Assembly (NCBI RefSeq): GCF_008831285.2
Contig: NC_045138.2
Span: 16,277,934-16,341,933 of the forward strand
Source of the DNA: Nymphaea colorata
Taxonomy: Eukaryota > Streptophyta > Magnoliopsida > Nymphaeales > Nymphaeaceae
DNA: 64,000 nt
Reading direction: 5' to 3'
The notes under the pieces were generated by a model that did no database searches, was not told where the DNA came from, and worked only from the letters and a program-made list of their open reading frames with translations. Position numbers and translations under genes: made by a program. Of the stretch, positions 56,716 to 64,000 are shown one piece after another (positions within the stretch are counted from its first letter, which is position 1; each line of letters begins with the position of its first letter).

Positions 56716-59700
56716 AGCTATGAACGAGGTAAAAAAATTGAAAACGTTTTTTTTATTGCTTAAAAGGATATATTGGTCATAACAATATACTGACAAATTT
56801 TACCTTTATCAAATCTTCAAATCTTCTTTTTTGTGGTTTTTTATTTTGTCCCTACAAAATGTTTTTTTTTTTATTAATCACAAGTATTTTTTGTCATTAA
56901 TCAAATGACGCATGACATACACAGGGGCAGCAGCATATATAACCAACTTCGGTATAATGCTTATAGTCTACTTTCAAGCCTTAACCTTCGTTCACAAAAA
57001 TTTTTTGCCTTCTTTCCTGGTTTTTCTAAAGCAGTTTCTAGAATTTTGTTAACTTCTGACATATCAGAGTGGTGTGTGTGGATCGCAAGGGAGGAGGGAA
57101 GGGATGGTTACCAAATCAATTTCTGCAGTTCATCAAAAACAGAGTTTTCCAGAGCTCTTTTGAATTCAGAAGCCTTCATGAGTGCTCCAACTTTCTTAGA
57201 TGCTAAAAGTAGCAGATTAGCGTCGGATTCACATGAATGAAACAAGCGGATGACTGTGTAGATTGACGAGCAATATGAACAGATGAACTAAACCAGTGAA
57301 TACAGTAGAATGAGGGAAAAGACTCGAAGTCGTTGGTCATGGAAGAATCATATGGCCGGACTGAGAGCTCATGAGGATATGGCAGACTTGAATATGTTAG
57401 GTGTGGTCATCGAGGTATATAGTAGAATAATAAGCACTTAGGCCTATCTGTTCCATATTGCTAAGACATAAATGTTTTTGTATGTTTTTGCTTGTAGTCG
57501 GGTTCCATGTGCTGACGACTGACTTAGATTTCAGGGCTTGCGATTTCCATGGGAGTCAAGGATATGAGCCACCATCTCTAATAATGGCTGCCTTCTCTAT
57601 TTTGATCCAATGAATATTATCAGCATCGATCTTCCATGGTTATAATAGTATATTATGCCACCTTCCTTGTTTGCTTGGTTTACTGGGGAAGTTCTCTTGA
57701 AATTTTAAAGCAACAAATAATGATAAAGAACCAGTGTTACTAACGATGCTAATATTCAACCCATGTTGCTAAATAAACAAGTGAATTAGCTCATATCGTC
57801 TCATACGAATTAGTCTAAGTCGGTGATTTTAGAACAAATAATACGAAGATATTAAAAAGATCACCATCCTTATTACATTAGCTAATTTAAACTTAATAAA
57901 TATGTATATTAATGGAGTCAGTCGTCGGCCCAAGCCGATTTTGCTGACTGCATACTGTGGTTTAAAATCTAGAGTTTCTGATAATAGTCCAAGCTGACGT
58001 AGTACATGTGCAAAGTTTCGCCCTAAACAACATTTTTTTTCTGCAACTTCTCAATTTGTCTACTCCAAAATTTTCACTCCCATATCCTCTTGAAGACTTC
58101 GAGAAAGTGACATCATAATTTTTAAATGAACGGATTGCTGGGAGGATGTTTTTTTTTTTTATTTATTTAATTGTGTTCTACTTGACGTCAAATTACAGTT
58201 TTAATAATATATATATATATACATATAATGTCACGCATTACAGTATAATAAATTTGCCGATCGCAGAAATCAAAGGCAACAAGTTGCTGTCTTTTTAAGT
58301 GTGTACTATTTTTTTTTTTATTTGGTAGTTGATTTGTCACTAGTGATTTAATGTTGGCCCCAATCTGTTGGCTGCCTGATGGCTTAAAAATCGTGGTTAA
58401 ATATTCCACAAGCCAATGCTAGTACTTCGATTGCATGGTATATTTAGTAATGGTTTTCAGCTTGCTAAAATTTAAAAACTCTGTAGCTAAAAGCACATAG
58501 ACTGCCGCTAAATTCACCATAAACCTTTGTTACACTATAAACTATCATGAATATCAAGGCAATGACTATTTTTTAGCAACATGTTTTTTAGATGTTAACA
58601 ATCTTATATATATATATATATATATATATATACGGCTATGTACATCAGATGCAACTGGATTTGGATGTCCATCAAAATCGATCAGATGCTCTGTTGAGTT
58701 CTGATCTGTAAAGGAATTTTTCCCTGCATGTAGAAATTAAGAAAAATAAGAAAGATACCATGTTCATTTCTTCTTCTGTAGGCTTGTATGCGGTATAAGA
58801 TCGAATGTTGCTTCTGCCTACATATTATATCGCCGCTCGAGGAAGTATTATTCCATTGTTCGTAGCCATCAGGCCAGTTGCGAAAATGTCGGCAGACTAT
58901 GACTCTATGAGTTAAAATGAAGTTCATCAACATTCAATTGATAAACCGTATTTCATAAGCATTCTATACATGATTTCGGTTTTAGTTTTCAGCTTCGAAA
59001 TTTCAATCTACATATTGAAGCGACAGAAATGTCGCCGTCTAGATCGATGACGGCACATGGGAGTCGTCAGCAAGACAAATCAAGACCGCCATCGTTATGG
59101 TTCAGAGAAAAACACAAAAAAAAATGTGATGTGTATTTTTATGATAGAGTATTACTTGACACTTTTTCTTTTCTTTTTTTCTCTCTACGGGTCAGTTTTG
59201 TCGAACTCGAATATCAGGTTCTCCTGTTGTGACAGCCATTAATAGAGTTAGAATTTTTTTTTTGAGGAAGCACTCATTCAATACCTATAATTTCATTGGA
59301 GCACTTACATGTATAACAATCAAATATATCAAAACATTAACATATATATTTAACTAATTTTATAAAGCTATTGCGAACAACTACCCACACCAACCACCAT
59401 GTCGCTACGCCACACTGATAGCTATGCTCGATAGTCAAGGAAGGTGGGTGCTGAATATGGGGAGCAGTCCCTCATGACCAGGTGGTCCAGTGGGCTCCTG
59501 CTGGTGGTCCAGCGGTTGCGCTGCCATTCTAGGGAGTAAAAGAAAACTCAGTCCGATGGTCCCTCTAATTGAAGTAATTCATGACAAAGACAAAAGAAGC
59601 TCCTCCTCTCCTCCGTAAGGAAACAAAATAGAGAAACTTGGGAAAGTTGACTCAAATTACCCTTGAAAGGACCCTACCGTACTGATGTAAATCCAGATGG

Positions 59701-61320
59701 CGTTATATTAGGGAATCTTGTATCTTTCTTATTTAGAAAATAATTAAAAAGCATCGTAACATTTTTAAAAATATATCACCAAAGACGATCGTTTCCATTT
59801 CCAAGCCAAATTGCTTAAGTTTACATAATTTGCTAACTCAGACAGCATAATCAAAGTTCAGAAACAATAACTGAATTATTCTTGTCAATAGTAGAACTTT
59901 TCCACAGTGTGAAAGAAGAACTCTTGAGGTCGATGTTAAGGGCGGTGGGTGGAAGATGCCGAGTCGCCGCTTTCTCAGGGGAGTTATTCCACAAAGGCGG
60001 CTGAATTCAAAAGATTTGGCGTCTTCGAAGGACAGGAATGCAGTACATAAGTGACAAAGGCTCCAAACTTGGAGATCCATGTTTCGGTCGACGGTCAAAC
60101 TGTATAATTCTACAGAATTTGATGCTTAGACTTCTCTCCTGCTATGAGGTGAGAGCAGATCTTCTAAGATCAGTGAAAATTATTCCGGCCGAGGCAAAAG
60201 TTCGTTGGTGGAAGAAAGACCGAACGAGAAGAAGACGCGTCCCCTAGCGCTTTTTTGTCCGACCCATATTCTTTTGCCGTTTGGCCGTAGTCTTAAACAC
60301 GGATCTTCGTGCTTTTTTGCTTTTTATGGAATTTCTTATCACACTCGCTACCACTCATCAGATAAGAACAAGTGTTTTGGTTTTAAAGATCACTAGTTTG
60401 GTTTATCTTCCTCAATTCAACCAGTAATATAGAATAGAATGTTGTCTGCTGTGGTAGTCCTAGAAACTTTTTATTATTATTTACTGCCTAATTATTATTT
60501 ATTGGTGGATCGAAAGGGAAACTTTTTTTTTTAACAATCTTTTCCTTTTTTTTTCAAATTTGTTTTTTTTTTCCTTTATTTTGTTTTCCAATCACAAGGA
60601 TCAGCCGGCCCCAACAACACATCGAACTCGGGGCCAAGTTGCATGGGTTACCCTAGTGATGCAACTCGTGTACACCAAAGGGATTTGGTGGCACTTTAGC
60701 TATTATTGAAGAAGAACTAAGACATTTTTGGGATTTGAAGTTTTACACATCTTTTACCAAAAACAAAAAAAAAAAAGTTTTTCACTTCCCAATTTGTGAC
60801 ATATGAAGAGCATTTCATAATTTAGGAAATGAGGTGGTGTACATAACCAGCTTTGGGCAGTCGCGACCGACTCCCACTAAACCGAGATGTGTGCACCAGC
60901 CCAGGGTATATAGACACCAGCCAGGTGGGTCTAGACTGCATTGGGCGGACCACTTCAATGCACATACACATTTGCACCCAAGACATATTGGATGACATTC
61001 TTGTTATTTTTTAAAAAGAAATGAACATTTCAGAACATTTTTAGGGGCATTTCGGTCATTTCAGACCTCTATGTATCTAACCAGTACCCGTACATCTTCA
61101 CGGTTGAATTGGACTACTTCCACTTCCACTTCCACTCACATGTTTGGTCAATTAAAAAGCTTCTTTTCCTTTCATGTTTCCCTTTCATGTAGCCAGATAG
61201 GAGAAGGTTTTATCGTCTAAACACAAGGGTACCAACTATTCGTCCGTCCGAGACCCAAACATAACATCTTCAGCCGTCTTTATTTGACCACATATGTATT
61301 TATATATGTATTTAATTGAA
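56716..61320. other. Intergenic, no gene supported
   Basis: The longest plus frame (56905-57240, 111 codons) has no recognisable motif. Simple repeats: TA runs at 58207-58220 and 58608-58632, A/T-runs near 60520-60590, CTTCCA units near 61119-61137. Positions 59838-60247 are less AT-rich, without an identifiable product. Confidence 0.45.
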
Positions 61321-61422
61321 TTAACTATTAATTACTCTTGACCGAGACACCCATTGTACATGTATATTGTATATATTATAGACAATATCTATATCCAAGG
61401 GCTAAATTTATGAATTAAACAG

Positions 61423-61494
61423 GCCCATTTAACTCGGCGGTAGAGTAACGCGATGGTAAGGGATAAGTCATCGGTTCAAATTCGATAAAGGGCT
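61423..61494 (+). pseudogene. Degenerate plastid-type trnT-GGU copy (nuclear plastid DNA)
   Basis: The sequence follows the plastid tRNA-Thr(GGU) gene nearly base for base: GCCCATTTAACTCGGCGGTA for the acceptor and D-arm, ATGGTAAGG around the anticodon GGT, and AAGTCATCGGTTCAAATTCG for the variable and T-arm. Changes break the acceptor stem (A opposite A at the fifth pair) and the anticodon stem (CGCGA against AGGGA), so it is unlikely to fold into a working tRNA. The preceding TGAATTAAACAG also looks plastid-like. This is plastid DNA transferred to the nucleus and decayed; the extent of the insert beyond the tRNA is not clear. Confidence 0.75.
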
Positions 61495-61659
61495 TTCATG
61501 AACCTGCAATGGTCATTTTTGTGTATCCTATAGAAATGGTATAAAAAAAAAGGAACTGCCCGTCAAAGTTATAATAAGTTATGGGGTTGAACACTTGTCT
61601 ACTATGTTATCTAGGGATATACTCTGGTTATTCATATTAATTTTTTCTTGGGACATAGA

Positions 61660-61717
61660 TATTCTAGATAATTTACCAAAGTATTCATTATTCTAGATAA
61701 TTTACCAAAGTATTCAT
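61660..61717. repeat. 29-bp perfect tandem duplication
   Basis: TATTCTAGATAATTTACCAAAGTATTCAT occurs at 61660-61688 and again, identical, at 61689-61717. The perfect copy indicates a recent slip or a repair event. Confidence 0.9.
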
Positions 61718-62078
61718 ACTTCTCTCTTGTTTCAATTAGGATCAAATGTATATGAAGCTGAAAATAGACCAATTTGTGATCACCCTTCCATTAAAATTAG
61801 CAAAAGCAGCGTCTCCTTGCATAATATGGATTCTAAATATTTAAGATCTGTATGTGAATGTGTCGAATTACTTTTCCCTTGGTCTATTAGTAGACCATCT
61901 CCCCAAAGATTGTGAAAGATGTTCCACTAAAAATATTCTTGCTATTGCTTGGACTTATTCCCCAAAAGTCCAAATAAATTAGATACATATATTAAGATAC
62001 AAAAGTTTCTTATTCCACAACAATGAAAGCACTTTTTCATTCTTTCATATATTGTGAGGGGATTCGGCTTGGAAAACA

Positions 62079-62109
<31 letters not shown>

Positions 62110-62618
62110 TACAACAGCACAATGTGGCCCTAATTTTTTTTGTGTGACAATAGGTGAGTAAATAAAGGAAAAAATATCATGTTCGGATAAGTGAATGGTT
62201 AACGATCTTTTACCAGGCAAAGAGGCTCATGTGCACCCCAATACTGTAGAGGCAGCGAGGAATGGTTGAAGTCATTTTCATTGTCTTCAATTCAACTAAA
62301 CCTAGTTGTATATACAATAGTGATGCATGAGTTTTCATGTGTCTAAAATACCTTTAGTTTACATGAAAAAAAAAATTTGTAAAAACAAAATAAAATATAA
62401 AAAATACGTTTTTAATAAATTAACAAAATATCCTTCGTTCTTTTTAAGTGCAGACATTCTGCCAAGTGCACCTAGCTTCCTCTTTAATTCAACGGTCTGT
62501 AATTTACCCATAGCTGAGCAATAATGAGGGGAGGATTTTACAAAGAAGACGTTGAAAGGAAAAGGCCCAAATTCGGAAAATGACTAATTTGGTGGGTTAA
62601 ATCTGAAAAGTGTTCCTC
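61718..62618. other. Upstream region of gene D
   Basis: A frame at 61727-61915 (+) is unidentified. A TA run lies at 62080-62102. No other gene is seen before the promoter of gene D. Confidence 0.5.
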
Positions 62619-62711
62619 TATATAAACAACAGGTATGCACCCCAGCTACCGCACAGCCACCTTCACTTCTCGACCTCTTCCTACCGCTGGTCCTAAACGA
62701 AAGAAGAGAGA
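62619..62711 (+). promoter_or_regulatory. TATA box and leader of gene D
   Basis: TATATAAA at 62619-62626 lies 86 bases before the start codon of D, with a CT-rich leader between (CTTCACTTCTCGACCTCTTCC). It is the clearest TATA box of the four BAHD genes. Confidence 0.65.
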
Positions 62712-64000
62712 ATGAAGATCAAGATAGAGAGTTCCAAACTCGTGAAGCCAAGCTACGAGTCCCCAACCCACCCTGCAACCGACGTCCTCATCCCTCTCAG
62801 CCTCTTCGACGCCGTCACCTTCGACACCCACGTCGGCGGCCTCTACGTCTACCGGCCGCCCACCCCGCCGAACCGAGTGATCGAGCAGGGCCTGCGCAAG
62901 GCCCTTGTAGAGTACAGGGAGTGGGCCGGCCGCTTCGTCTACGACGCCGACGACCGCCGCTGCATCATTCTCAACGACGAGGGTCTGCCCTTCGTCGAGG
63001 CCAGCTCGGAGTACCCCCTCGGCAGCATCCTGGACGAGCCCTCGCCCCATCACCTCGACCTGCACCCGTCCCTCGATGCCCCCGACTTCCTAGCCCAGGT
63101 GCAGCTCACCCGGTTCGCTTGCGGCACCCTCGTGGTGGCCTTCACCAGCAACCACATGGTCGCAGATGGGTTGGCTACCAGCGGCTTCATCGTTGCCTGG
63201 GGCCGAGCCACCCGCGGCCTCCCCATGGACCCTCTTCCGCTGCACGACCGCTCCATATTCGTCCCCCGCGACCCTCCCCGCTTCCAGTTCCAGCACCGAG
63301 GGGTCGAGTACGTCGACCGCCGGGCCACCACCAAACACTCGGACCCCGAGGACACCATAGTCGTTCACAAGGCACGCTTCCCCCATGACTTTGTAGCGAA
63401 GCTCAAGTCCGAGGCCTCCGTTAACAGCCCTTATACAAAGCCTTTTACGACCTTCGAGTGCGTTATGGCTCACCTTTGGAGGAAGATCACCAGCGCCAGA
63501 GGACTGAGCGGGAAGGAGACGACCAAGGTGAAGATTGCGGTGAACGGGCGCAGCAGAGTGAGCAACCCGTCGGTGCCCATGAGGTACTTCGGCAACGTGG
63601 TGCTGTGGGCTGTGCCGCAGTCCAGGGTGGAAGACCTGTTGGCCAAGCCGGTGGATCATGCAGCGGCGCTCATTCACGATGCCGTTGCTCGGGTGGACGA
63701 CGACTACTTCAGGTCCTTCATCGACTTCTCGAGCTCCAAGGAGAAGATGGAAGGGCTGGTGCCGAGCGCGGACGAGGAGGAGATGGTGCTGAGCCCGGAC
63801 CTGGAGGTGGACTGCTGGCTGAAGTTCCCTTACTATGGCTTGGACTTCGGTGCCGGGAGCCCTTACCTCTTCGTGCCTTCGCATCTGCCGGTGGAAGGGC
63901 TGCTGATCATCGTGCCTTCTTTGGCCGGCGTTGGTGATATTGACGTCTACGTTCCCCTCTTTGAGAAGAATGTGGACTCCTTCAAGAGTGGCCTGTTTTC
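62712..64000 (+). CDS. BAHD acyltransferase D (hydroxycinnamoyl-CoA:amine N-acyltransferase-like), 3' end cut by window
   Basis: I translated this frame by hand from 62712 and it stays open for 429 codons to the window edge. The paralogs have 430-432 residues, so only the last one or few codons and the stop are missing. It starts MKIKIESSKLVKPSYE. HXXXD is HMVAD at 148-152, preceded by Asn (SNHMVADG) where A, B and C have His. The second motif is DFGAG at 378-382. YFGN lies at 292-295. It has one extra residue near 106 relative to A-C (GSILDEPSP) and a different LDAPDFLAQVQL segment before the core. It is the only copy on the plus strand, 29 kb from C and facing the other way. Third codon positions are almost all G or C, more so than in A-C. 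The predicted reaction is amine N-hydroxycinnamoylation; the acceptor is unknown. Confidence 0.9.
   Translation, partial: MKIKIESSKLVKPSYESPTHPATDVLIPLSLFDAVTFDTHVGGLYVYRPPTPPNRVIEQGLRKALVEYREWAGRFVYDADDRRCIILNDEGLPFVEASSEYPLGSILDEPSPHHLDLHPSLDAPDFLAQVQLTRFACGTLVVAFTSNHMVADGLATSGFIVAWGRATRGLPMDPLPLHDRSIFVPRDPPRFQFQHRGVEYVDRRATTKHSDPEDTIVVHKARFPHDFVAKLKSEASVNSPYTKPFTTFECVMAHLWRKITSARGLSGKETTKVKIAVNGRSRVSNPSVPMRYFGNVVLWAVPQSRVEDLLAKPVDHAAALIHDAVARVDDDYFRSFIDFSSSKEKMEGLVPSADEEEMVLSPDLEVDCWLKFPYYGLDFGAGSPYLFVPSHLPVEGLLIIVPSLAGVGDIDVYVPLFEKNVDSFKSGLF

Noticed and set aside
56905-57240. 111-codon plus-strand frame
   Set aside because: No motif, no splice partner, composition like the surrounding non-coding DNA.

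Overview
The window is a piece of plant nuclear genome, most likely from an angiosperm. Coding exons are interrupted by GT-AG introns. Long AT-rich intergenic stretches are packed with MITE-like inverted-repeat elements, microsatellites and degenerate dispersed repeats. There is a decayed plastid tRNA remnant and no sign of operons. The recognisable proteins (a BAHD acyltransferase family, a CHUP1-like coiled-coil protein, a SAAL1-like protein) are plant forms. The BAHD genes are GC-rich and intronless, in strong contrast to their flanks. That is common in monocots and early-diverging angiosperms, but I cannot fix the lineage.

Layout. The 5' part of a minus-strand SAAL1-like gene lies at 0.9-2.2 kb and its 3' part runs off the left edge or is unresolved. 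From 2.2 to 11.3 kb I see only intergenic DNA with repeats. A four-exon plus-strand gene for a short CHUP1/IPGA1-like protein lies at 11.35-13.03 kb. From 13 to 19 kb there are repeats, including two inverted-repeat elements and a 41-bp tandem repeat. From 19.2 to 33.8 kb three intact BAHD genes (A, B, C) lie head to tail on the minus strand. From 34 to 42.5 kb there are MITE-like elements and old duplicated segments. A ~4 kb tandem segmental duplication of unknown content occupies 42.56-50 kb. From 50 to 55.1 kb there is a possible minus-strand gene with a telo-box and an E2F-like motif in its leader region, but its exons are not resolved. From 55 to 62.6 kb there are repeats and the trnT-like plastid remnant. 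A fourth BAHD gene (D) starts at 62.7 kb on the plus strand and is cut by the window end about one or two codons before its expected stop.

How it fits together. The four BAHD proteins (430-432 residues; D at least 429) share the HXXXD motif and a DFG(S/A)G variant of the DFGWG motif. They most resemble the agmatine/putrescine/tryptamine hydroxycinnamoyltransferase clade, which makes phenolamides from hydroxycinnamoyl-CoA and amines. B and C are about 89% identical by hand count, so they are recent duplicates. Matching non-coding blocks upstream and downstream of A, B and C show that the array grew by segmental duplication. Some flanking blocks now have no gene beside them, which suggests that copies were lost. 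The main discovery value is this phenolamide-type gene array and its duplication history, plus several small inverted repeats and a few unexplained conserved segments. I found no CRISPR array, no intact transposase and no prokaryote-type system.
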